Positions 43,428 through 53,946 of a stretch of 64,000 nt of DNA are shown piece after piece. The stretch lies in the NCBI GenBank assembly GCA_963682025.1, contig OY821518.1, positions 141,323,529 through 141,387,528 on the forward strand. The letters are read 5' to 3'. The DNA is from Cordilura impudica. Taxonomy: Eukaryota > Arthropoda > Insecta > Diptera > Scathophagidae. Both the position numbers and the translations under genes were made by a program. The notes below the pieces were generated by a model, which did not search any database, was not told the DNA's origin, and saw only the letters and a program-made list of their open reading frames with translations. How positions within the stretch are numbered: position 1 is the stretch's first letter; each line of letters opens with the position of its first letter.

Positions 43428-46000
43428 GATGAGGATGCCGATCCACAGAATTTTCACATACCTGGTTATCACCTTCTATCCCTTTATACTTTTCATAGGG
43501 GCCTTGCAATGTACATTCGCGACAATGTTGTGCACCAGTTCCAGCAACATCTGAACTGTAATGATGCAGAATTTAACTCACTTTGGGCTAAGTTCAAAAT
43601 AAAGGAACACATTTTGCATTTCGGGTTTCTATACAGAAGCCCAAACAAAGAAAGGGAGCATACCTATAATGGCCACGATACCCTTTCTGAATCCATAACT
43701 AAAATATTAGAAAGTTGCCCGAATAACGAAATCGTAGTTGCCGGCGATTTCAATATTCACAACTCTTCTTGGCTCCACCATTAGAGTCAAACAACTCCCG
43801 AAGGCCGTTACGTTGAGCTTTTCCCCAGGCATAACCACTTAGCACAACTAGTGAATGAATCAACGCACATTCCATGCATTGAAGGGCAAAATCAAAATAT
43901 TCTCGACCTTTTTCTAACTTCACACCCTGACAAGTATGAAGTGAAAATTTTTGCACCTCTCGGTAATTCGGATCATTGCACCATTTCCGCATCTTTTTCG
44001 TACCCTGTACTTCATAGTGTTTCAACACCAGCTACGAAACGCTCAGTTTTTATTTACGAAAAGGCTCGTTGGGCCGAGCTCAACGATTTCATCAAGCATT
44101 TCAATTAGAAAATTTGCTTCCTGGACAATAATATTGACGCTGCAGAGATAATGGTGGAAAAAATAATTGTGCTTGGTATGAGATTATTCATTCCATCAAA
44201 GTACATTTCGGCTAAACCTAATCAAAAATCTTGGTTGAACCAGACTTGCAGAGATACAGTCAGATCTAGACAGGAAGCATTCAGAGTTTTGCGTGAAAAT
44301 AAAAATTCCGTCACTGAACTGCTACGCAAACAGGCGAGAAACGAATGTGCTAAAGTACTAAGGCGTGAAAAGTTTCTTCACGATCAGCGTCTTCGTGCTA
44401 AAGTTCTTTCTAGTCCTTGGGGCAGCAAGAGCTTTTGGTCATTTGTTAAAAGAGTAAAAAATAATGCTAGTTCTGCAATCCCAACTCTTATAACGAATGA
44501 CCAACTATTCACTGACCCGGTTGATAAGGCTAACCTTTTAGCTGAACTTTTGCAAAAAAAATTGATTTTTACCGAATTGCGATCAACCACTGCCCGAACT
44601 CGAAAAAGTATCTCGTAATATGCCTAAAATATTCTTCCGAGCACGTGCAGTTAAAAAGGTTCTTTCGGATCTCAACATTAACAAGTCTCCGGAACTGGAT
44701 GGTATACAAGCACTGGTGCTGAAACAGTGCTCTTCGACGTTAGCCAGTCCATTGGCCAACCTTTTCAGCCTTTCGTACCGTGCGGCAGTCTTTCCTTCTT
44801 GCTGGAAGGTTGCTTATGTCCAACCAATCCCTAAAAATGGTGCGGCTAATAACCCTGAAAATTACCGTCCAATTGCAATCTCCTTTGCACTCTCAAATGT
44901 GATGGAGAGCATGATAAATTTCCATCTTGTGAACTACCTAGAGGCCAACTCACTTATTAATGACCGTCAGTATGACTTCCGTAGAAATCGTTCCACGGGA
45001 GACCTGTTAGCTCTACTTTCTGAGCACTGGAGTTAATCCATTCGAAATTTTGGCGAAAGTAAAGTGGTTACTTTAGATATTTCCAAGGCATTCGATCGTC
45101 TGTGGCACGGTGCACTGATATCAAAGCTTATTGCATTTGGGGTCGGTAATGACTTCTCTCGAATTATATCGAGTTTTCTCAGAGATGGAACAATACGTGT
45201 TGTTATTGATGGGGTCTCATCCAATGAGTTTCAGCTTAATTCAGGGGTACCCCAAAGTTCCGTTCTTTCTCCTTCCATTTTCTTATATTTCTGAACGACC
45301 TTCTTGGTCAAACTTTTAACTCTATATACTCTTTCGCAGATCACAGGGCAAAAGGCAGACAATGAATGACACACTCAATCAAGACCTGTTAACAATCCCC
45401 GAGTTCAATGTGATGATCGTTGGAACGAGCATGTTTTTCAAGTGTCGAAAGAAGCATTCAAGTGTCTTGGTTTTCTAAATCGGTGCATAAATTATTTCAC
45501 TCCTCTGACCTCCTTAAAATCTAAACCACTTATATCCGAACGAAAATCGAATACAACTCCCATATATGGGCAGGAGCTTCAAAGTCTATTTTGGAGCTAC
45601 TGAATCGTGCGAAAAGGAGGGCGTTGATGCTCAGCAATGACAGTAGGGTATCCAATTCTATTGAGTCATTGGAACATCGTCGGAATGTGGGTTGCATATC
45701 ACTGTTCTATAGATACTACCATGGGAAATGTTCTTCTGAGATTAGCGAACTTATTCCAAATGCCCGAGTTTCGGTTCGCTCTACCCCCTTATCTAGTAGA
45801 TCACATCCGTTTGTAGTTTATTGTCCAGTTGACCGCACAACGCATTACAGAGAGAATTCGTTTATCAGTCGAACTAGCCGTATGTGGAATAAACTCCCCG
45901 CAGACGTCTTTCCTGACAGTTATAATCTAATAAAATTTAAATCAAATATCCAAAAACACTACTCCCTCTTTCCTCCTTCCCATAACCTATTTTCCTGAGA
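43428..46000 (+). pseudogene. LINE endonuclease-reverse transcriptase, multiply broken
   Basis: Endonuclease: GYHLLSLYTF, RGLAMYIRDN, VVAGDFNIHNSSW, ILDLFLTSHPD, APLGNSDHCTIS (catalytic D, N and H present). In-frame stops lie at 43782 and 44106. Linker: NQTCRDTVRSRQEAFRVLRE. A frameshift lies in the A8 run at 44552-44559. Reverse transcriptase: LSDLNINKSPELDGIQALVL, ENYRPIAISFALSNVMESMI, a stop at 45034, VTLDISKAFDRLWHGALISK, GVPQSSVLSP, a shift near 45285, and FADH where FADD is normal. C-terminus: KIEYNSHIWAGASKSILELL, RRNVGCISLFYRYYHGKCSS and SRTSRMWNKLPADVFPDSYN. At least three nonsense and two frameshift changes make it inactive. Confidence 0.9.
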
Positions 46001-46055
46001 TCAACACAATGCACCGCATCTTTAGGGGCATCCCCTGAGTGTTGGTTAATAAATA
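43428..46055 (+). mobile_element. APE-type non-LTR retrotransposon (LINE), 5' truncated
   Basis: Plus-strand LINE with endonuclease, reverse transcriptase and C-terminal segments in order, ending GGGGCATCCCCTGAGTGTTG, GTTAATAAATAAATAAAAA. The 5' end is cut within the endonuclease domain. The 3' tail is a TAAA-type run, and a deleted sister copy at 33797-34095 shares the 3' end. Clade is probably Jockey- or CR1-related; I cannot separate these by eye. Confidence 0.85.
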
Positions 46056-46945
46056 AATAAAAAAAATATCAAATGAGGTTAAAAATTTGTGTAACTTTTG
46101 TTATATCCGAAAAATAGTTCTTAATACAAATTTTATATGTAATATAGTACTCTAACCAATTATTTGTTACAATATCTGTTAAAACATTTTCAGGTTGAAA
46201 TATGTTGATATTATTGAATTAGTAGTTACAGTTGTCAATAATTAGGATTAATAACATGTTATTCTTGGTTTTATTAGGTTGCTTCAATTAAATTAGGTTA
46301 GAAATTTGTATAAAGAATGTGATTGGTAAACGGAACGAATTTCGTTGTTATAGATAACTTAAATTTAAATGAATTGTATTTATACGGTAGTTATAAGAGA
46401 ATATCTAGTGTATTTATAAAAATAAAAGAATTACAATGAAAATGCGTATTACTTTAAAGAATTTTTCAAGTTGCAACCGAATTCCAACCAATCTTTTTTC
46501 TGTGTGTAGCTAGCTTAGTTGCTGCTTCAGGAGCATTCTCACCATCGTCAGCAACAGTAGTACTAAGTGCAATAGCAGCATCAATAGCAATCTCATAACC
46601 TGCATCAACAGCAGTATCAAGTGTAACAACATCAACAGGAGCAACATCATCACTGGATTCATCACTTGAGGCATAGTTATATCCGGAATCACTGACAAAT
46701 TCACAAATTCTCATGGATTTGCTTATCCGACAATCTCTTCCTTGCCATCTTCAGAAACGAAAAACAAAACTTGTATTTGTAACGTTATATTGGAAAAATA
46801 AATCCAACTCAAGAATCTTATTGGAACAATATGTCCCATTAAAAAAGTAATGATAAAAGTATGAGTTGATCAGTATGAGTTGTTCTTACATAAAAAACAG
46901 ATGTTTCTTAATTATACTTCAAACTTTATTGGTATAGATTATATA
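46056..46945. other. Non-coding stretch with an acidic low-complexity frame
   Basis: A minus-strand frame (46714-46466) begins MRICEFVSDSGYNYASSDES and continues with Ala/Asp/Val-rich sequence from GCA/ATC triplet runs. It has no partner domain and its composition follows the CAACATCAGCAA-like repeats, so I do not call a gene. The rest is AT-rich. Confidence 0.4.
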
Positions 46946-48551
46946 CGGTGTATTTCATAATTATAACGTCACTCTTTTTTTGATTATAACTCTTTCAATA
47001 TAATATGATTCCCTTAGGTCTCTTCGGATGAATTACTCTTCTTTGAATATGCTCTTGGTTGATAATTGTTTTATTGTTGTAGTTGCATTTGTTGTAATTT
47101 GTTTTTGCAATTTACCGCATGTTAGTGTTTCATAATTATAACGTCGTTTTGCAAAAAATAGGAAAAAAAAGATCAGTAAGTGATTAGACTTTGATGAAAT
47201 TTGATCTTTTAAAATATATTTCCTTATCTGTCATCGGATGCCTCGCGGAAAAATTCTGACCGACCTTGAAAAAGGTCAAATTTTGGCTTTCAAAGTTGAA
47301 AACGTAAGTTTACGAGAAATTGCTCGAAGATTGTATCGAAGTCTAAGCGTGGTTCAAAATTTTTTAAAGAGTCCCACAAATTATGGAAAAATAAAATGTT
47401 GAGGGCGAAAAAAAATTCTATCGCAGCGCGACATTGCTCATATTGCCCGACTGGCAAGCAACTCCTCAGCTAGTATTGCGAAAATTCGAGCCCAATCTGG
47501 AGTAGTTGCATCAAAAACAACTGTTTGGAGGGCATTAAATGGAGAAGAAAACATAGTACGTTGTAAAATGGCCATAGTACAGAGACTTCTTCCACGTCAC
47601 ATAGCTGCCAGAATGAAGTTTGCACATGACAACATGGGTACGGATTGGAAACAGGTAAGTCGAATAATGATAAAAAAAAACTAGAATTGAAGTAAAACTT
47701 AAAATGGTTAAAAACATTAAACATTTCACTCTAGGTCATATTCTCCGACGAAAAAAAATGGAACTTAGATGGCCCAGACGGCAACCGAGGTTACTGGAGA
47801 GACGTAAGAAAGGAACCCCTAACTTTCATAAAGAGAAATTTTGGAGGAGCATCATTGACGGACGGTATGGGGAGCTTTTTGTGCCGATGATACGTTGGAA
47901 ATCCAATTTGTTTCATGTAGGATGAATAGTGCTGACTATATAAGAACGTTAGAAATGAGTTTGGTTTCATTTTTGGAAAAAAATGCAAAGAAAAGCTTCA
48001 TTTTTCAACAGGATAACGCAGCTATCCATAACAGTGCTGCGACTAAAAATTGGTTTTCTTCCAAAAATATTACTGTTTTGGAATGGCCTGCGTGTTCCCC
48101 TGATCTGAACCCAATGGAAAACGTATGGGGTATTTTATCTAACAGGGTTTACTCCGAAAATCGCCAATACGCAGATGTCGCCTCACTGAAAACCGCCATA
48201 TTGGAAGAATGAGAGAGAATGAGCGAAACTCAAATAAATAATTTAGTTGAAAGTATGAAGAATAGAATTTTTACTTTAATACAAAATAAAGGTGGAAGAA
48301 TTCCTTATTAATTTTATTACAATTGCATTTTATTTAAGAGAAATTTTTAATGACGTTATAATTATGAAACACTAACATACGGTAAATTGCAAAAACAAAT
48401 TACAACAAATGCAACTACAACAATAAAGCAATTATCAACCAAGAGCATATTCAAAGAAGAGTAATTCATCCGAAGAGACCTAAGGGAATCATATTATATT
48501 GAAATAGTTATAATCAAAAAAAGAGTGACGTTATAATTATGAAATACACTT
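46946..48551 (+). mobile_element. Tc1-like transposon with ~205-bp IR/DR-type terminal repeats
   Basis: The outer ends CGGTGTATTTCATAATTATA (46946) and GAAATACACTT (48551) are flanked by TA (46944-46945, 48552-48553). Each terminal repeat of about 205 bp holds two copies of TTTCATAATTATAACGTC, one at its outer and one at its inner edge. This is the IR/DR layout known from Sleeping Beauty-type Tc1 elements. The two terminal repeats are almost identical, so the insertion is fairly young. Length 1606 bp. It carries one transposase gene with damaging changes. Confidence 0.92.
47238..48311 (+). pseudogene. Tc1-like DD34E transposase with candidate intron and few lesions
   Basis: The ATG at 47238 opens PRGKILTDLEKGQILAFKVE (first HTH), with a TGA at 47399-47401 in KIKC*GRKKI, probably from CGA. 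Next come RDIAHIARLASNSSASIAKI and HIAARMKFAHDNMGTDWKQ. A GTAAGT donor (about 47655) and a TTTCACTCTAG acceptor (about 47735) remove about 80 bp and restore the frame into VIFSDEKKWNLDGPDG (first Asp). A shift near 47860 precedes VWGAFC. The second Asp is in FQQDNAAIH; the third catalytic residue is Glu in CSPDLNPMENVWG, 34 residues on. A TGA at 48210 replaces a Trp before ERMSETQINNLVES. Three lesions only. Confidence 0.9.
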
Positions 48552-49384
48552 TATAAGAATATATAACTAAAAAAAGGTTTTGATGTAAGGAACATTGCTA
48601 AGATATATGATCCCAAGTAAGGCGAAAGGCTTAATATTGTTCTAGAGGATAATTTGGATTATTTCCTTTTTGAGAATGGCAAAAACGTAAATTTAAGCTA
48701 AGTTTGACCCATCTTCGATTTATTTGTTTGTATATTATTGAAAGCAGTGATCCTGAGATTATTAAGATGGTTCTTAAGTAAAAAAATCAGTAGAATATAA
48801 TTTTTTTCTATTTGAAAAAATTTCCTCAATTTAAGTCTCATTGCAAACCTCAAATAAAACAAAGTAGCACAATTCAGAAAAGTGGCTTAGACAATTCTTA
48901 AAAACTTGCATGGATAACAGTTTGACAGTTTCTACAAAACATAACAAAATTGGAATCACAATTGAAAAGTTTTTAATATTATTTTCAAACAGCAAATTCC
49001 TACTACTACTATTAAGTAGACTAATTCTAATGATCTAGTTCTAGTAATAAAACAAATAGCCTGTAATAAAGTATGACACATTTGTAACCACTTTAGGGTT
49101 TTGTTGTTTTGTAGCAGTTATCAAACGTTATGAAAAATCCTCACCTCCATATCTCTAGATTCGAAACACGCAATCAGAAGAAAACACTCATCATATATAT
49201 GTCTAAAAATCTTTATCTGATTTGTTGTTGACCCAATCTTTTAACCTAACATTAACTAAAATGTCAACGACTAGAACGCAATAGCAACAATAATATGAAT
49301 AGTTAATGTATGTGTAAATTCACCCTGGCCTACATCTGGTATGCCTTGAATGTGCAACGAAATCTTATTTAACAAACGAAAGTA
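48552..49384. other. AT-rich spacer between two Tc1-like elements
   Basis: No gene, RNA or repeat boundary is visible. The interval ends at the TA target of the next Tc1-like element (49383-49384). Confidence 0.45.
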
Positions 49385-50856
49385 CAGTATTGTTCGAAAC
49401 CTAAGCAACATTCTTTTTAATAAAAACACTTTTAATTTTTATTAAATTATATACCTTCATTCTAATAATAACAACAAAAATTTAATTGCATTTCCTTTCA
49501 AAAAAAAAAAAAAAAAAAAACAAGAACAAAATTAACTCAATTTATTATTGTTTGAAACCTAAGCAACTTTCAGTACTTCGTATGATACGCTTTGTTTCTT
49601 ATGACCTCCGAACATCGTTTTGGCATAGCTGCTATTAGATTTGATATTATTGTTGTTGGTATTGATTGCCACTCTGATTTTAAGCAATTCTTCAGCTCCT
49701 GCTTATTACTAAAACGGCGCTTTAAAATGCCGAATAAGTTCTCTGTTGGATTCCAGTCTGGGGATTGGGCTGGCCAATCTCCAGACTGGAATCCCGTTAG
49801 CAGACAACCAATCTTTGACCAACTTTGATGTGTGTTTGGGGTCATTATTGTGCTGAAACACCCATCGAAGTGGCATTTCCTATTCAGCATATTGAAGCAT
49901 ATTGGCTAAAATGTTCCTATAAACAAAGCGATCCATTTTTGTTTGTATTTCAACAAAAGGTCCAACACCACTCGCTGAAAAGCAGGTCCATATCATTACG
50001 TTTCCACCGCCGTGCCTTACTGTTGCTTAACAATAACGCGGATGTAACCGTTTTCCTTTCGGTCTTCGAACGTGGCATACTCCATCTGAATTTAGCAGGT
50101 TAAATTTGGACTCGTCGCTGAATAAAACTGTTTTCCATTTCCCCACAGTCCAATTAGCGTGAGTTTTTGTAAAATCCAATCTAAAATTTCATAAAAGTAA
50201 TAACAATTAACGAATACCTTGCAAAATCATTTAGGCCAACCTCTTTTTTAAATGTTTCTTTGTCAGTATGGGTTTTTTAGATGGCATGAAGCTTCTAAAA
50301 ACAACATCTTTGGAAGAAATAAATGGTTTTTGTTAATTAATCGGATAATTTTCCTATCTGTTCGGTGTGAAGTTTTTCGAGGACGCCCCCCTGTATTTTC
50401 TTCCTCTACTGTTCCGGTAGCTTTATACTTTTTAATTAGTCGCGAAACTATTGAATTATTAATGCTTAAATTGTTAGCTATAGAAGCTTAAAATCGGTTC
50501 CGTAACGTATACGCGTCATAGCTATACTTCTATATAATTGATACCAAACAAAATTTAAATTTTCTTTGTCAAACTAAACGGGACTTAAATAACTGCTTCA
50601 AAATTGTTGTTTATTTGTTGGAAAAAAATTCAACAATAAAATAGTTGCTTAGGTTTCGAACAATAATAAATTGAGTTAATTTTGTTTTTTTTTTTTTCTT
50701 AGAAGGAAATGCAATTAAATTTTTGTTGTTATTATTAGAATGTAGGTATATAATATAATAAAAGTTAAAAGTGTTATTTTGTATAAATCAATTTAAAAAG
50801 AATATGTAAGACTTTGATTACTTCATTAGGAGAAGTTGCTCAGGTTTAAAACTTTC
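49385..50856 (-). mobile_element. Second Tc1-like transposon with IR/DR-type ends
   Basis: CAGTATTGTTCGAAACCTAA at 49385 follows TA. The motif TTGTTTGAAACCTAAGCAAC recurs inside at about 49548. The inverse GTTGCTTAGGTTTCGAACAA is at about 50644 and a decayed outer copy, GTTGCTCAGGTTTAAAAC, at about 50835. Each end thus has two direct repeats (IR/DR). The segment between them shares TGCAATTAAATTTTTGTTGT in inverse orientation. The right outer end has drifted. It encodes a decayed transposase on the minus strand. Confidence 0.82.
49573..50520 (-). pseudogene. Tc1-like transposase, heavily frameshifted
   Basis: On the minus strand the order is: TVGKWKT then LFSDESKFNL-like sequence (about 50150-50100), a GGGNV-type segment near 50010, QTKMDRFVY-like sequence, then MLNRKCHF, WVFQHNNDPKH-like sequence in shifted frames, and an open C-terminal part: GDWPAQSPDWNPTENLFGIL, KRRFSNKQELKNCL, AAMPKRCSEVIRNKAYHTKY. 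SPDWNPTEN contains the third catalytic Glu. The first Asp block is readable only with shifts, and the second reads N in place of D (HNN). Stops occur throughout the first half. Dead. Confidence 0.8.
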
Positions 50857-51237
50857 TACCGAAGGAAGCATAGTGAACTTCCAGAAACATGAACACTTCT
50901 TTTGCGTTGAATATTCTATATCGTGAACAAAGTTCTATAGTTCTACGTTTTTCTTTGTAAATTTTTATACAGAAAAAATTTCTCCGAATTTGAAAATTAC
51001 TTAATTGGAAAAATCAAAATCTTTAAAGATTTTATTTGATCAAAATTTTACCAAATGCTTAGTCTAAAAGTATGGCTTATAATCAGCAATTTGATTTTTA
51101 AAACTCTGAGAAAAAGGTATAAAAAATTTTAAAATATCGTATTATTTCTGCAGGACATTTATATATATATATTTTTTTTTTTTTTTTTTTTTTGTAAAAA
51201 TACATTTAATATAAAGAATTTTTCAGAAAAAAATTAT
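50857..51237. other. AT-rich spacer with poly-T
   Basis: Contains TATATATATATATTTTTTTT and a T-run of about 20 near 51175-51195. No gene. Confidence 0.45.
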
Positions 51238-51262
51238 TATATGTGGAAATGACATTATATAC

Positions 51263-52923
51263 CAGGGGTGGGCACGTAAATGTCTGTTTGGAATTTCACC
51301 TACTAACGGTGGGCCGCAAATATTCATTTTCAAACAAGAAAGCAAAAAAAAAACAATTTTTAAACAAACATAAAATTTATTAATTCATTTCATACACATT
51401 ACCAATAAATTTTATACTGAAATATTTATACTGAAATGTTATAAAAATAATGTTATATTTTAAAATTTTTGGAGATCAAAGAATTTCATTTTAAATAAAA
51501 TAAAAAAAGGAATTATATAAAAATAAATAAAATATAGGTAACAAAAAATAAAAAAGAAATTAGGAAGAATTTTTGACTATTTCTTTAAAATCAGGTGTGT
51601 AGTTTGTCAAAGTTGTCCGAATGAGTTCCGAAAGATGTTGATTTGTTAAACGTGAACGATTTTTGTTTTTAACATTTTTCATGGTGGAGTATAGAGATTC
51701 GTTGTGCCAAACATTGAAAATAAACGAGCAGCACATTTTTTCAATTATGGATATTGGGTTTCGTTAACAAGTTTCCAAAATCCAACTAGAGAAGTTGATT
51801 TGTGATGCATTTTCAATACAATATCATCCTTCATTTCTAACAACTCAATTCTAACATTTTTAAATAATGTTTTGTTCTTTTGCAATATTTGACTGCAATG
51901 CCTTCAGTTTAGTCTCTCTAAGATTAGTATTAAGGGGATAATCTTTGGCACATTGTGAGTGAAATTTTTCATGATGTCTACTTAAATTTTAAAGTTTGTT
52001 ATATGGTACAGTAATTTTGCAAATGAGGCACATAGGTATGTACTTATTTTCAACAAATCCGAATTTGTTTGTCCATTCGGACTGGAATTTTCTGTTTTCA
52101 TCACCTATCTTACGTTTTTTATTGCTCGTTGATGCCATTTTAATTCCGTAAAAGTAAAAAGCGGGACCGATATATGTTGAGTATTACCAGTTAATTTCAA
52201 TAAGATGAACATGAGATATAATTAAAAAATCGTCCAATTTGCCAATTTTAGAAATTTTTTAAACAAAATTTCAAACTTCAATTGAATTATTTTTCAAAAC
52301 ATGCTTTTATGAAAAAATTTTTATGAAGTGGTTGGTACAATATGTATAAAACATTTAATGGTTTCTGTTCCAAAAGATAAAAAATTTCTAGTTTTAATGA
52401 AACATTTAATTATCGGGACTGCTCTCATCCCCAAGCATTAAGGACAACAGGGCTTTTACTGAAAAAAAGCAAAAATAAAAAATGGAAAATATAGTGTTTT
52501 TTTTCAAATTATGCGATTTTTGTCGGTTTAGTGCTTTTTGATATTTTAAAGTTGACAACCCTGAAAATAATGAACTACAAAAAACGAGAGAGAAAAATTA
52601 TTATGCTCTGTCGTTTGCATTTCAAATCATGGGTGTGTTTTGCAAACATACAATTTTTAAAATGCATGCTACATTGTTTCTAATAGAAAAAATGAAGCAT
52701 GCTAACAGACGTTATTTTTGTGGCCCTATTGAAAATAAATACTCGTATTAATGCTATTTTTGAACAATACTTTGAAATTTTGGTATTAATGTTTTGATTT
52801 TTTTTTTTTTTTTTGAATTAAATCTAAATTAAATTTTGTAATTTTTTTTAAATTTATATGGGGCCGCATAAAATTCGTTCGTGGGCCGCATGCTGCCCGT
52901 GGGGCCGCATTTGCCCATGCCTG
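51263..52923 (-). mobile_element. hAT transposon with perfect 8-bp target duplication
   Basis: CAGGGGTGGGCACGTAAATG (51263) and the reverse complement of TTTGCCCATGCCTG (52923) form short terminal inverted repeats (CAGGxxTGGGCA). TTATATAC flanks both sides exactly (51255-51262 and 52924-52931). The interior holds GGGCCGCA motifs near both ends (GGTGGGCCGCAAAT left; GTGGGCCGCATGCTGCCC right). It is 1661 bp and encodes a deleted transposase on the minus strand. Confidence 0.95.
51578..52140 (-). pseudogene. hAT transposase with BED-type zinc finger, internally deleted
   Basis: An ATG at about 52140 (minus) starts MASTSNKKRKIGDENRKFQS, then EWTNKFGFVENKYIPMCLIC and, after a stop, NLSRHHEKFH: a BED-like C-x2-C...H-x4-H finger. 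The sequence continues PLNTNLRETKLKALQSNIAK to a stop. The next recognisable part is the C-terminal block (SMFGTTNLY, KNRSRLTNQHLSELIRTTLT and TPDFK, in frames broken by shifts), down to about 51578. The RNase H-like catalytic core is missing. It resembles the ZBED5/SCAND3-like branch of hAT transposases (by motif only). Confidence 0.78.
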
Positions 52924-53083
52924 TTATATACTGTACTTTACATTATTATTATTATTCTAATCAAACTATTCCATGTAAATATTTCATTAGATGTTTTGAT
53001 TAAAATAATAATAATGTAAAGTAGGAATGTGTACTATACTGTTATACTATAATGTCATTTCCACACATATATATGTACATTAG

Positions 53084-53225
53084 GTTGGGTCAAATTGTAG
53101 GGGGCCGAAAAAATCCCCACGGGTTCATCGCGATTCTGGTACTATGGACCATAACAAGTATATTTTCCTAAGAAACCATACCTCTAAAATTATTTTCGAA
53201 CCTGCCAAAATTTCGGTGAAGATAT
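53084..53225 (+). mobile_element. Half copy of the GAGTGGGTCAA MITE
   Basis: GGTTGGGTCAAATTGTAGGG, CATCGCGATTCTGGTACTAT, CCATAACAAG, ACCATACCTCTAAAAT and CCAAAATTTCGGTGAA match the left half of the 3894-4140 element with few changes. The mirrored right half is missing. It directly follows the palindromic MITE/hAT nest. Confidence 0.85.
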
Positions 53226-53636
53226 TTTCATGAGATTTTCAATAATACTCATTCAAATGCATAAAATTTAAAAAAAAAAAAGTGTATATCGGGGCTTTTG
53301 GAGTCGGAAAATCCATTTTCACATTTATTTTATTTTTAACAGCCGCCAGTGGGCGTTTTCGTGCATTTTTCTGGATTTTTTCACCTTTTTGTAGAAAATC
53401 GACGAAATTAAAGCACAAATCAATGAATCTTTGATTTTTCCCATATTCAAAATAGCCCGTAATATTCATCGCTCAAAATTACGAAATCGACCTATATCGA
53501 TTTTATTCAATTTAAGTCGAGAAATTCGTTTTTTTTATTTACTCTTAGAATGAACAAATATAAAAAACGATTTTTTTGAGTTAAATTGAACACATACTAT
53601 AAAATAAACTATACAATGCTGTGTGTGTGTTTATCA
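53226..53636. other. Non-coding stretch
   Basis: The minus-strand frame 53469-53239 has no recognised family. Slightly more GC around TTAACAGCCGCCAGTGGGCG (53337). No repeats with ends. Confidence 0.4.
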
Positions 53637-53745
53637 AATTTGTGTTGAATTGTGAATTGCCTAAAATTGATTAGCATACCTCTTATAAAATTATTTTTGA
53701 ATGAAAAAATTTGCACTCGAACTTCGAGGGCTGGCCCTGCCAGTA
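53637..53745 (-). mobile_element. Solo copy of the GGCAATTCACAATTCAACAC / CTCGAAATTCGAG element
   Basis: The plus strand reads GTTGAATTGTGAATTGCC, then TTGCACTCGAACTTCGAGGG, the two end motifs of the family at 26983-27190 in reverse. Only about 110 bp lie between the outer motifs, so the centre is shorter than in the 26983 copy. Confidence 0.65.
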
Positions 53746-53906
53746 TATATTTAAATATTGTAAGATAATATTGTAAGAAATAAAAAAAATCATCTTGGAA
53801 GACATGTTTTCTAAGAAACGTTGGTGTGCTTAATCAAAATCTGGAAAAAAAATGTTTTTTTTCGATTTGCAGTGTTTGAAATATCGCGGACTAAAGAATT
53901 ATTTTG

Positions 53907-53909
<3 letters not shown>

Positions 53910-53944
<35 letters not shown>

Positions 53945-53946
53945 GT
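53910..53946. repeat. (TA)n microsatellite, 3' tail of the adjacent LINE
   Basis: About 18 TA units with one interruption. It directly abuts the 3' end of the minus-strand LINE at 53948 and is likely its tail, as short simple-repeat tails are usual for RTE-type LINEs. Confidence 0.7.

Larger units (their letters stand above)
51238..53075. mobile_element. Palindromic MITE opened by a hAT insertion
   Basis: TATGTGGAAATGACATTATA at 51240-51259 is mirrored by TATAATGTCATTTCCACACA ending about 53070. Without the hAT (51263-52923) and one 8-bp duplicate, the remaining 170-190 bp is palindromic: GTACTTTACATTATTATTAT pairs with AATAATAATAATGTAAAGTA, and CTAATCAAAC with GTTTTGATTA. The MITE was there first. 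Its class is unknown. Confidence 0.75.

Noticed and set aside
46466..46714. Acidic minus-strand frame (MRICEFVSDSGYNYASSDES start)
   Set aside because: Composition follows GCA/ATC triplet runs; no upstream exon or domain. Kept only as a note in the spacer entry.
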